64,000 bases of DNA from Exiguobacterium acetylicum (GTDB taxonomy: Bacteria > Bacillota > Bacilli > Exiguobacteriales > Exiguobacteriaceae). Both the position numbers and the translations under genes were made by a program. Below are positions 52,980-60,858 of this stretch, one piece after another. The notes beneath the pieces were generated by a model. That model saw only the letters and a list, made by a program, of their open reading frames with translations, made no database searches and had not been told where the DNA came from. The stretch is from NCBI RefSeq assembly GCF_022170825.1, contig NZ_CP081878.1:2382001-2446000 (forward strand). Reading direction: 5' to 3'. Numbering within the stretch: the first letter of the stretch is position 1; every line of letters begins with the position of its first letter.

Positions 52980-54166
52980 AGTCTCTCTCTGAACGTGTCG
53001 AACAGCTAGCCCCGTCCGGCATCCGCCGTTTCTTTGATCTAGCAGGATCGATGGAAGACGTCATCTCCCTCGGTGTTGGTGAACCTGATTTCGTCACGCC
53101 ATGGAACGTACGGGAAGCGAGCTTTGCTGCGCTTGAACAAGGCTATACTGCTTATAGTGCTAACGCCGGTCTACTCGAACTCCGGCAAGAAATCGCAACT
53201 TACATGCAAGAAAAATTCGCGATCTCCTATTCAACGACGGAAGAGATCATCGTTACGACAGGTGCATCAGAGGGACTCGACCTTGCCTTTCGTAGTTTGA
53301 TCAATCCCGGTGATGAAGTCATCGTCGTCGAACCGGCATTTGTCTCGTATGCTCCTTTAATTGAACTCGCCGGAGGAATCCCTGTCGCTGCTGCCTGCCA
53401 TGCAGAAGATGGTTTTGCGATTCAACCGGAAACAATTGAGCAACTACTGACAGATAAGACGAAAGCGATCATTTTCTGTTTCCCATCGAATCCGACGGGA
53501 TCGACGATGACACGCGATCAACTCGCCGATCTTGCGTTACTCGTCCAAAAACATGATCTATACGTCATCAGTGACGAGATCTATGCGGAACTGTCGTACG
53601 AAACGGAAGCAATCTGTTTCGCGACCCTCCCCGGTATGCGGGAGCGAACGATCATCATCAATGGTTTCTCGAAAGCCTTCGCGATGACAGGCTGGCGGCT
53701 TGGCTTCACTTGCGCACCACCTGCAATCACACAATCGATGCTGAAAGTGCATCAATACGGGATGATGTGTGCACCAACGCTCGTCCAGTTTGCAGGAATT
53801 GAAGCACTCCGTTCACGTCATAAGACGGTCCCTGACATGGTGACGAGTTATCGACAACGCCGGAACTATTTCGTCAAGGCGTTAAATGATGCCGGTCTCC
53901 CGACACACTTACCAGGAGGTGCCTTCTATGCCTTCCCGTACATCGGTCATACTGGACTAACGAGTGAAGAGTTCGCGGAGCAATTGTTACTTGCTGAACG
54001 TGTCGCCGTTGTCCCAGGATCCGTCTTCGGAGCAAGTGGTGAGGGCTATGTCCGGGCAAGTTACGCGAGTTCAATCGAACAGCTACAAGAAGCGATCGCG
54101 CGTATCCAGCGCTTCATGAAACAATGGCAAGACCAAGACGAGGCAGCGTCGTCTCGTTTACGATAA
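52976..54166 (+). CDS. alaT: Alanine aminotransferase AlaT (class I/II)
   Basis: 396 residues. PLP fold type I aminotransferase: SLGVGEPDFVTPWNVREA near the N-terminus, CFPSNPTGSTM (NPTG), DEIYAELSYE (Asp contacting PLP nitrogen), and the Schiff-base Lys in IINGFSKAFAMTGWRLG. C-terminal PGGAFYAFPYIG with Arg in YVRASYASS. Preference for pyruvate/alanine is inferred from linkage to alaR. Hairpin follows the stop. Confidence 0.9.
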   Translation: MKSLSERVEQLAPSGIRRFFDLAGSMEDVISLGVGEPDFVTPWNVREASFAALEQGYTAYSANAGLLELRQEIATYMQEKFAISYSTTEEIIVTTGASEGLDLAFRSLINPGDEVIVVEPAFVSYAPLIELAGGIPVAAACHAEDGFAIQPETIEQLLTDKTKAIIFCFPSNPTGSTMTRDQLADLALLVQKHDLYVISDEIYAELSYETEAICFATLPGMRERTIIINGFSKAFAMTGWRLGFTCAPPAITQSMLKVHQYGMMCAPTLVQFAGIEALRSRHKTVPDMVTSYRQRRNYFVKALNDAGLPTHLPGGAFYAFPYIGHTGLTSEEFAEQLLLAERVAVVPGSVFGASGEGYVRASYASSIEQLQEAIARIQRFMKQWQDQDEAASSRLR

Positions 54167-54176
54167 GCCGACGACA

Positions 54177-54214
54177 AATAAGCCGCTTGCTCACGAGAGC
54201 AGGCGGCTTATTTC
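54177..54214. terminator. Bidirectional terminator
   Basis: AAATAAGCCGCTTGCTC-acga-GAGCAGGCGGCTTATTT between convergent alaT and the MazG-like gene. Confidence 0.9.
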
Positions 54215-54217
54215 CTC

Positions 54218-55105
54218 TCAATCAATATACAACACGAGGAACATTCGATGATCGTCTTCCGCATGATACGGTGAGATTGGACCGAGTTGTGGCGCAAAGA
54301 CTTCTAATCGATACGGAGAGTCCTTGAAATCAAGCGGTGTCCGCTCTTTGATCAAGCGCCCCATTTCGTCCGCTAGTTCTTTCACTTCAACCAAACTACG
54401 CGAGCGTTCCATCGGTGCTTCGAAGACGAACGCCTCAATCCCCTCAATCGACGCACAACGGAGGAATCGTCGAAGCGATGGTAGAGCTGCCTCCATATGA
54501 TCCGCTAGTGTTTGGTTATCCTCGTAAATAGGGGCTCCCCAGAGGCGCGCCTCACTTCCTGTCGCACTCCGGAAATGATCAATCGTCTCTTCCGTGATGG
54601 GATCACGCGTCAACGCGAAGCGTGTTTTATCCCGCTTCAGATTCTTTTCATTCGTCCGGTCGATCTCTGTCAGTAAATCGAGTTGAAGCGGTCGTGCTAA
54701 ACGAAATAGTTCCCGTTGCAGACGTGCGATGGAATGACCGATTGGAATGATTGTATCCTTCGCTTTCGGCGGTTTATCGCCTTCATACCCGTTCATGACA
54801 CGTGCGATTTGACCTGCTTCATGAACAAGTCGATAAAACGAACCGTCCTGATCATCGGTTACCGTACCGAGTGTCTCATGCTGTTCTGCAAGATTCGTCA
54901 CATATTGATTCGCAAGACAAGTCGAGATCATCAAGACGTCGACAAGTTCCGAGCGAAGGGCTTCTACATCATTTTGTTCAAGTGCTTCTCCGACCTCACC
55001 GATTTCCTCCGTCAAACGTGCCAGACCAGATAGTGGTCGAAAATAACCGCCGAGTGAGCGAATCGTCGCATCAACCTTTTGTTGCAGTGTCTTCATCTGT
55101 TCCAT
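54218..55105 (-). CDS. MazG-like NTP pyrophosphohydrolase domain with unknown C-terminal domain
   Basis: 295 residues from the ATG at 55105 (GGAGGG eight bases upstream; the longer frame is rejected). Residues about 1-115 are MazG-like: TLQQKVDATIRSLGGYF, LARLTEEIGEVGEALEQ (ExxE metal site) and LRSELVDVLMISTCLANQY (ExxD). Stand-alone MazG-like proteins are about 100-120 residues; the extra 180 residues contain RDPITEETIDHFRSATGSE and IEGIEAFVFEAPMERSRSLVEVKELADEMGRLI (in parts), which I do not recognise. Starts inside the upstream 61-residue gene. Confidence 0.75.
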   Translation of the reverse strand: MEQMKTLQQKVDATIRSLGGYFRPLSGLARLTEEIGEVGEALEQNDVEALRSELVDVLMISTCLANQYVTNLAEQHETLGTVTDDQDGSFYRLVHEAGQIARVMNGYEGDKPPKAKDTIIPIGHSIARLQRELFRLARPLQLDLLTEIDRTNEKNLKRDKTRFALTRDPITEETIDHFRSATGSEARLWGAPIYEDNQTLADHMEAALPSLRRFLRCASIEGIEAFVFEAPMERSRSLVEVKELADEMGRLIKERTPLDFKDSPYRLEVFAPQLGPISPYHAEDDHRMFLVLYID

Positions 55106-55256
55106 CTGTCTGACCCTCCACGATTGCCTGGCGTACTTGCGCTTCTGTCTCTTGCTTGACGCGTTTCGCAAACGCCTGATTTTTCTTCCATTCCCGGATT
55201 CCGACGGATGTCGCAGCAATCAACGCAGCAAATAGTCCAATTTCTCTTTTACGCAT
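55071..55256 (-). CDS. Small membrane-anchored hypothetical protein
   Basis: 61 residues. A strong GGAGGAG site six bases before ATG supports it. Positively charged start (MRKREIG), a short hydrophobic stretch (LFAALIAATSVGI), then a charged helix (REWKKNQAFAKRVKQETEAQVRQAIV) and an acidic/Thr tail. Likely one membrane helix with a cytoplasmic coiled region. It overlaps the MazG-like gene by 35 bases, so the two are translated together. Unknown function. Confidence 0.7.
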   Translation of the reverse strand: MRKREIGLFAALIAATSVGIREWKKNQAFAKRVKQETEAQVRQAIVEGQTDGTDEDTATKG

Positions 55257-55345
55257 CGATATCTCCTCCTTTTGAATGACTCGTAACGTTCCTAAACGTG
55301 ATATGATGTTATCAATTATACATAAACCACTAAGAGGTGTTGCTT

Positions 55346-56470
55346 ATGTCGACTGAACGTCTTTGGCAGATGGCCCGGTTCCTGACGGTGATCTTCGCCT
55401 TCGTAGTTGGCGGATGGTTACTTGTCCGTCTCTCATCTATCTTATATCCATTCGTCTTCGCGTTTCTGCTTGCCCTTTTCAGCCGACCGCTCGTCGACTT
55501 CTTCCAGAAACGGTTACGAATGAATCGCGGATGGGGTGCCCTGCTGTCTATCATCTTGATCAGTGGTCTGTTACTCGGTTCCCTCGCCTTGATCATCATG
55601 CAGTTGATTCGTGGTCTTGTATTCGTCGCCAATCAATTACCGGCACAAATCCAAGAGCTGAGCTTGTATTTTCAAAAGCTCTACAATGAAAAACTGGCAC
55701 CGATTTGGAACGATGCTTCTGAAGCCTTACGTTCACTCGAACCATCGCAACAAAATACGGTCCAAAACAGTATCCAATCACTCGGTAGTTCACTTGCGAG
55801 TGCGATTGGTGAAGGCTCAAAAAGTATCGCCATGATGTTACAGACGGTCCTAGCGACATTACCATCGATTGCTTTGATTTTCGTCATTGTCCTACTCGCT
55901 TGGTTCTTCATCGCAAAGGATTGGCACCAGTACGAGATGCGATTGAAACGTTATGAGATGCTCCCTTGGTTCGCGCGTTTCGAATCCGTCTTCTTGAGCT
56001 TACGCTCTGCCTTGTTCGGCTATCTTAAAGCACAGTTCACCTTGATCACGATCACGTTCTTCATCGTCTTGATTGGTTTGCTCATCATTGGTGTCGAGCA
56101 CCCGATTGCCATCGCCTTTATCGCTGCCTTTTTTGACATCTTACCGTACCTTGGTACCGGTTCCGTCTTCTTGCCATGGATTGCTTACTCCATGATTACC
56201 GGAGATACGACGCTTGCGATCGGCCTTGGTATTTTGTACGCCCTCGTCATTCTGCAGCGCAACATCATGGAACCGAAGATCGTCGGTGACAATATCGGCA
56301 TTCAACCGATCACGGCATTGATTGCGCTGTTCGTCGGGATCAAATTCTTTGGTGTCTTCGGATTAATCCTCGGACCATTGATCGCTGTCATCTTAAAAGC
56401 ACTCTACAACGCTCAGATTTTCCATTACATCTGGGACTTCGTTAAAGGATCACCCACACCATTTCGGTGA
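55346..56470 (+). CDS. ytvI: AI-2E family permease (YtvI type)
   Basis: 374 residues from ATG 55346 (AAGAGGTG six bases upstream). Seven or eight membrane helices with a long amphipathic region in between (residues about 80-165); C-terminal conserved ILPYLGTGSVFLPW and GIQPITALIALFVG, typical of UPF0118/AI-2E transporters, closest in layout to YtvI. YtvI is a sporulation-named membrane protein in Bacillus but no spore context exists here. Substrate unknown. The last 46 bases overlap the convergent DUF429 gene, and a terminator covers the stop. Confidence 0.83.
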   Translation: MSTERLWQMARFLTVIFAFVVGGWLLVRLSSILYPFVFAFLLALFSRPLVDFFQKRLRMNRGWGALLSIILISGLLLGSLALIIMQLIRGLVFVANQLPAQIQELSLYFQKLYNEKLAPIWNDASEALRSLEPSQQNTVQNSIQSLGSSLASAIGEGSKSIAMMLQTVLATLPSIALIFVIVLLAWFFIAKDWHQYEMRLKRYEMLPWFARFESVFLSLRSALFGYLKAQFTLITITFFIVLIGLLIIGVEHPIAIAFIAAFFDILPYLGTGSVFLPWIAYSMITGDTTLAIGLGILYALVILQRNIMEPKIVGDNIGIQPITALIALFVGIKFFGVFGLILGPLIAVILKALYNAQIFHYIWDFVKGSPTPFR

Positions 56471-57117
56471 GGGTGATTTTTTGGTGCTGCTGCATATAAA
56501 GGATATCCTTCTGAATCCAGCGGTTGAGTTGCTGGCAGATAATCGCACGGAAAACGGGCGCCGGTCGCAAGCAGACACGCATCCAGCCAATCATCGATTG
56601 CAACATGCAACTGGCGTTGATCCCATAACGGTGGACAATCGAAGCGCTCGAGCAATGCGATTCGTTCTGCGATCCCTTCTGTCGTCTTTTTTGAAAAACG
56701 TGCCGGTTGACCGGAGAGCCGTGCGAAGCAAACTTCCGGATGCGCTTCGACCATCTCGTTCCGATACGCATGACGGACTTCCCGAATTTTCGGTAAGAGA
56801 TACCATGCTTGTTTTGAGAGGCCAATGCCAGCATGTTGTTTGGCCAAATCATTTGCTTCCATATAAGTTGACGCGGTCAACGCACTGAGGAACGGTGCAT
56901 TAAAGACACTGCTCGTTCGCCCAGGGCGTAATTCCTGTCGCAACAGTTTATCCGTTTCCCGTCGTCCTTCCATCAAGCCAATCGGCATGTCGATCCAAAT
57001 CCGGTCAGCGATCGGAATCCGTGCAAGCGTCGGCTCGACGGATCCCGTATAACGACCGTTTTCGTATATGACGACGACCCAACCTGCTTTCGCAGCATCA
57101 ATCCCGATGACGGTCAT
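56425..57117 (-). CDS. DUF429 predicted nuclease-fold protein
   Basis: 230 residues; AAGGGAG upstream of ATG. RNase H-like DUF429 pattern: VIGIDAAKAGWVVVIYENG (first Asp), IWIDMPIGLMEGRRETDKLLR, GRTSSVFNAPFLSAL, EAHPEVCFARLSG, and ALHVAIDDWLDACLLATGA-like segment with the late Asp residues. Predicted nuclease; no activity known. Start overlaps the 56-residue peptide gene by 20 bases; the 3' end overlaps ytvI by 46 bases convergently, unusual in this window. Confidence 0.85.
   Translation of the reverse strand: MTVIGIDAAKAGWVVVIYENGRYTGSVEPTLARIPIADRIWIDMPIGLMEGRRETDKLLRQELRPGRTSSVFNAPFLSALTASTYMEANDLAKQHAGIGLSKQAWYLLPKIREVRHAYRNEMVEAHPEVCFARLSGQPARFSKKTTEGIAERIALLERFDCPPLWDQRQLHVAIDDWLDACLLATGARFPCDYLPATQPLDSEGYPLYAAAPKNHPHRNGVGDPLTKSQM
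56449..56482 (+). terminator. Terminator of ytvI inside coding sequence
   Basis: ATCACCCACACC (56449-56460), five bases, GGTGAGGGTGAT (56466-56477), T6. The ytvI stop (56468-56470) sits in the right arm, and the whole hairpin is inside the DUF429 reading frame on the other strand. Confidence 0.88.
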
Positions 57118-57268
57118 TCGTCTTCTCCCTTAAAGAACGTAGTAGCGACAATACTGTGAAGATGCCGATGAACGTCGCGAGACCGAGCGATAGACGGTCG
57201 CGCGCATCCAAGTACCAGACGATTGTAAGAATCGTCAACAAAACGCCGAGTAGATTCCAGCGCATCAT
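57098..57268 (-). CDS. 56-residue two-helix membrane peptide between pepA and DUF429
   Basis: ATG at 57268 overlaps the pepA stop (ATGA), and the stop at 57098 lies 20 bases inside DUF429. Product: MMRWNLLGVLLTILTIVWYL then DARDRLSLGLATFIGIFTVL then SLLRSLREKTNDRHRD. Two hydrophobic helices joined by a polar DARDR turn and a basic tail, a positive-inside hairpin. Not recognised. Tight overlaps at both ends argue it is translated. Confidence 0.65.
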   Translation of the reverse strand: MMRWNLLGVLLTILTIVWYLDARDRLSLGLATFIGIFTVLSLLRSLREKTNDRHRD

Positions 57269-58677
57269 TTTTCTTGCTCGACGAACCGGTACAGACTACG
57301 AACCATGACGCCGGTTGCTCCTTTTGGACCAATCTCGGACGCTTGATTTTGTTCCGATGTTCCTGCGATATCGAGGTGTAGCCAAGGTGTGTCTCCGACG
57401 AATTCACCGACGAACGCACCACCGAAGATCATATGCCCCATGCGACCTGGTGAGTTGTTCAAGTCTGCGACGTCTGAACGACGAACTTGTTTGATGAACG
57501 CATCGACATACGGCATTTGCCAGACCATCTCATTCGTCTCCTTCGTCACCTGTTCAAAACGTTCGTAGAGCGACGCGTCATTCGTCAACGCACCTGTGAT
57601 TTCTGTTCCAAGTGCCACAAGGACACCACCTGTCAAAGTCGCAAGATCAATGATCGCTTTTGGCTGATACTCTTTCACGTACGTGACCGCGTCAGCGAGG
57701 ACAAGCCGTCCTTCCGCGTCCGTGTTCAAGACTTCAATCGTTTTACCTGCCATCGATGTGATGACATCGTCCGGTTTGAAGGCATCTCCTGAAATCATAT
57801 TGTCTGTTGCCGGAATGACTCCGATGACATGAACATCTGGCTTGAGCTGACCGAGTGCTTCAAACAGACCGAGTACGGCTGCTGCTCCACCCATGTCGCC
57901 TTTCATTCCGACGATGCCGTCTTTTGGTTTGATTGAATAACCACCTGTATCGAAGGTAACACCTTTCCCGACGACGGCAATCGGTGCTTCTGCTGATCCT
58001 TTATATTCAAGGACGATCAATTTCGGTGGAATGACGGATCCTTGGTTGACGGCAAGCAATGCGCCCATCCCGAGTGCTTCCATCTCTTCCTTGTCGATGA
58101 TCCGGAGGTCGTGCCCATGACGTTCCGCAATAAAGTGTGCTTCGTCTGCAAGCGCTGGAGCCGTCAAGAGATTCCCTGGCATCGTCACGAGACGACGCGC
58201 TAAGTTCGTCGCTTCAGCCAAGACCGTTCCACGCCGTGTTGCTTCTTCCTCTAATGGTAAGACCGTCAAATGAAGCGTGTACGCTGTAGAAGGAGACGTC
58301 TTATAGTGCTTGACCTCATATGTAGCGAGGGTGAACGTTTCGGCAATCAGTTCAACCGGTTGCCCTGGGAATGTCGTCGCGTCGACTGTGACATGTTCTA
58401 AGCGACGGGCTTTGACATGTTGTGCTGCTTTTCCGAGCAAGCGACGTAAATCATCTTGCGCGAGTTGATCGACTTTCCCGAGTCCGACGAACAAGACACG
58501 TGCGACGTCTCCTGTTAACGTTGGCAACAGTCGCAGTTCTCCTCGTTTTGTTGAGATGTCACCTTGACGGACCCACTCCTCTAATTTGTCACCATACAGT
58601 CCTTGTAACCGTTCATCGAGTGGTTGATTTCCTGAAATCCCGACAACGAGTACGTCTACGGTTTGATTAATTTGCAT
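57265..58677 (-). CDS. pepA: Leucyl aminopeptidase (M17)
   Basis: 470 residues. Di-zinc cytoplasmic aminopeptidase, hexameric. Motifs: VGKGVTFDTGGYSIKPKDGI (Lys/Asp ligands), MKGDMGGAAAVLG, and the family signature NTDAEGRLVLADAVTY with Asp/Glu ligands and catalytic Arg; earlier NLLTAPALADEA. Corresponds to yuiE/pepA of Bacillus. Heads a three-gene overlapping operon with the 56-residue peptide and DUF429. Divergent from ptsI. Confidence 0.95.
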   Translation of the reverse strand: MQINQTVDVLVVGISGNQPLDERLQGLYGDKLEEWVRQGDISTKRGELRLLPTLTGDVARVLFVGLGKVDQLAQDDLRRLLGKAAQHVKARRLEHVTVDATTFPGQPVELIAETFTLATYEVKHYKTSPSTAYTLHLTVLPLEEEATRRGTVLAEATNLARRLVTMPGNLLTAPALADEAHFIAERHGHDLRIIDKEEMEALGMGALLAVNQGSVIPPKLIVLEYKGSAEAPIAVVGKGVTFDTGGYSIKPKDGIVGMKGDMGGAAAVLGLFEALGQLKPDVHVIGVIPATDNMISGDAFKPDDVITSMAGKTIEVLNTDAEGRLVLADAVTYVKEYQPKAIIDLATLTGGVLVALGTEITGALTNDASLYERFEQVTKETNEMVWQMPYVDAFIKQVRRSDVADLNNSPGRMGHMIFGGAFVGEFVGDTPWLHLDIAGTSEQNQASEIGPKGATGVMVRSLYRFVEQEK

Positions 58678-59030
58678 ATAAAACTCCCCCTTTGACTAGT
58701 ATCTATTAGTATGAAGTGTTTTCAGTCATTTTCCAACTGATAGCCTCTCGACTTACCGCAAACGCTTTCACTAGTTCTGTTCGACAATTTGTCGAAATGC
58801 TTAGTTTCAAACAATTGTTGCCCGTTTCACAATATGATAGGATTAAACGGGTGAAATGTTGAGACACTTCAAGAAACGATGCGTTTGCTGTTCCGGGAAA
58901 TGTCTACGTTTTCATTCAAGGGAGAGTACGCAGAAGGCTCGTTAAGAGAGAGGCGTTTATGGGTATCTATAGATAGCTAAGAAACGAAGTCGTCGCGTTA
59001 AAAAAACTTACTGAAAAGAGGGTAATGCAC
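58678..59030. other. 353-base divergent region pepA / ptsI
   Basis: Carries a cre-like site (58757-58770), a 17-base palindrome TTCGACAATTTGTCGAA (58780-58796), and the ptsI promoter TTGTTG (58815-58820) - 17 - TAGGAT (58838-58843). CCCGTTT (58821-58827) and AAACGGG further right form a short inverted repeat over the -10. No ORF. Confidence 0.55.
58757..58770. promoter_or_regulatory. cre-like CcpA site before ptsI
   Basis: CGCAAACGCTTTCA matches TGNAARCGNWWWCA at 13 of 14 positions (C for the first T). It lies 45 bases upstream of the ptsI -35 and also upstream of pepA. Confidence 0.5.
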
Positions 59031-60755
59031 ATGGCACAACATATCAAGGGAATTGGCGCTTCTGCAGGGATTGCGATTGCAAAAGCATTCGTAATGGAAA
59101 CACCGGTCTTTGAAATTCCATCGCACAAAATCGAGGATGCAGCTGCGGAAAAAGAACGTTTCCAAGCAGCAATCGCAAAATCGAAGACGGAACTCGAAGT
59201 CATTCGTGAAAATACCTTACAAGAATTAGGTCCAGATAAAGCAGAGATCTTCTCAGCTCACCTTCTCATCTTAGAAGATCCGGAAATCGTTAGTCAGGTG
59301 AACGCAAAAATCGAGGACGAGCAAGCAAATGCTGCGAAAGCACTCGATGAAGTCGCGAACATGATGGTCATGATTTTCGAATCAATGGATAACGAATACA
59401 TGCGCGAACGTGCAGCAGACGTCCGTGACGTCACGAAACGGACGATGGCTCACCTTCTCGGTATCACGTTCGTCACTCCAGCTCAAATCAACGAAGAAGT
59501 CATCATCATCGCAGAAGACTTGACTCCTTCAGATACAGCTCAGTTGAACCGTAAATATGCAAAAGGTTTCGCAACGAACATTGGTGGCCGGACATCGCAC
59601 TCTGCCATCATGTCACGTTCACTCGAAATCCCTGCAGTCGTCGGAACAAAAGTTGTCTTGACGGATGTGAAACATGGCGATCTTCTCATCCTTGATGGTG
59701 CTGAAGGTGACGTCATCGTTAACCCAAGTGAAGAGCAAGTGGCTGAGTATGAAGCAAAACGTGCAGCATACATCGCACAAAAAGAAGAGTGGAAGAAACT
59801 CAAGAATGAAAAAACAATGACAGCTGACGGTCATCACGTTGAGCTCGCTGCAAACATCGGTACACCAAACGATGTCAAAGGTGTGCTTGAAAACGGTGCA
59901 GAAGCAGTCGGTCTTTATCGTACGGAATTCCTCTACATGGATGCAGAGACGTTCCCAACGGAAGACGAGCAGTTCACAGCATACAAAACAGTTCTCGAGT
60001 CAATGGGCGATAAAAAAGTTGTCATCCGGACACTTGATATCGGTGGTGACAAAGAATTGTCGTACCTTGATCTCCCACACGAGATGAACCCGTTCCTCGG
60101 TTACCGTGCAATTCGTCTCTGTCTCGATCAAACAGACTTGTTCCGTACACAATTGCGCGCACTTCTTCGTGCAAGTGCACACGGTAAACTCGCTGTCATG
60201 TTCCCGATGATCGCAACAATCGAAGAGTTCCGTGCTGCAAAAGCTCTTCTCCTTGAAGAGAAAGCAAATCTCCAAGCTGAAGGCGTCACTGTATCGGAAG
60301 ACATCGAAGTCGGTATGATGGTCGAAATCCCAGCAACAGCGGTCATGGCTCGTCAGTTCGCAAAAGAAGTCGACTTCTTCTCAGTCGGAACGAACGATTT
60401 GATTCAATACACGATGGCAGCAGACCGGATGAACGAAAAAGTATCATACCTGTACCAACCGTTCAACCCAGCCATCTTGAACCTCTTGAACAACGTCATC
60501 ACAGAAGCACACAAAGCAGGCAAATGGGTCGGTATGTGTGGTGAGATGGCAGGAGAAGAATTGGCACTTCCAATCCTTCTTGGTCTTGGTCTCGATGAGT
60601 TCTCGATGTCAGCATCATCTGTCCTTCGCGCACGTAGCTTGATGACACGTCTCAACAAGTCAGAATGTGAAGCAATCGTTGAGCAAGTACTTGATATGGA
60701 TACGGCAGAAGAAGTCGTTGACTTCCTCAGCACGACATTCGATATCAAAAAATAA
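59031..60755 (+). CDS. ptsI: PTS enzyme I
   Basis: 574 residues from ATG 59031 (AAAGAGGG eight bases upstream; an ATG two codons earlier is too close). Transfers phosphate from PEP to HPr. Motifs: [17 protein letters not shown] start, active-site His in [23 protein letters not shown]-binding [32 protein letters not shown], and [18 protein letters not shown] signature. ptsH, normally immediately upstream, is not here; the preceding gene is divergent pepA. ptsG lies 1.8 kb downstream on the opposite strand. Confidence 0.97.
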   Translation: MAQHIKGIGASAGIAIAKAFVMETPVFEIPSHKIEDAAAEKERFQAAIAKSKTELEVIRENTLQELGPDKAEIFSAHLLILEDPEIVSQVNAKIEDEQANAAKALDEVANMMVMIFESMDNEYMRERAADVRDVTKRTMAHLLGITFVTPAQINEEVIIIAEDLTPSDTAQLNRKYAKGFATNIGGRTSHSAIMSRSLEIPAVVGTKVVLTDVKHGDLLILDGAEGDVIVNPSEEQVAEYEAKRAAYIAQKEEWKKLKNEKTMTADGHHVELAANIGTPNDVKGVLENGAEAVGLYRTEFLYMDAETFPTEDEQFTAYKTVLESMGDKKVVIRTLDIGGDKELSYLDLPHEMNPFLGYRAIRLCLDQTDLFRTQLRALLRASAHGKLAVMFPMIATIEEFRAAKALLLEEKANLQAEGVTVSEDIEVGMMVEIPATAVMARQFAKEVDFFSVGTNDLIQYTMAADRMNEKVSYLYQPFNPAILNLLNNVITEAHKAGKWVGMCGEMAGEELALPILLGLGLDEFSMSASSVLRARSLMTRLNKSECEAIVEQVLDMDTAEEVVDFLSTTFDIKK

Positions 60756-60762
60756 GTCCTGT

Positions 60763-60799
60763 TAGACGAATCTGGAGAATTCCAGGTTCGTCTTTTTTG
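60763..60799 (+). terminator. Terminator after ptsI
   Basis: AGACGAATCTGGA-gaa-TTCCAGGTTCGTCT then T6. Confidence 0.85.
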
Positions 60800-60805
60800 T
60801 CTTAT

Positions 60806-60847
60806 AAAAAAAATAACGCCATCTTTCTAATAAGAAAGAAGACGTTG
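60806..60847 (-). terminator. Terminator after the DHA2 pump gene
   Basis: AACGTCTTCTTTC-ttatta-GAAAGATGGCGTT followed by ATTTTTTTT on the minus strand. Confidence 0.82.
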
Positions 60848-60858
60848 TTGGAACGTGA

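Noticed and set aside
57114-57422. 102-residue minus-strand frame overlapping the end of pepA
   Set aside because: It is a different frame over the pepA end with no RBS; the real small gene in this gap is 57098-57268.
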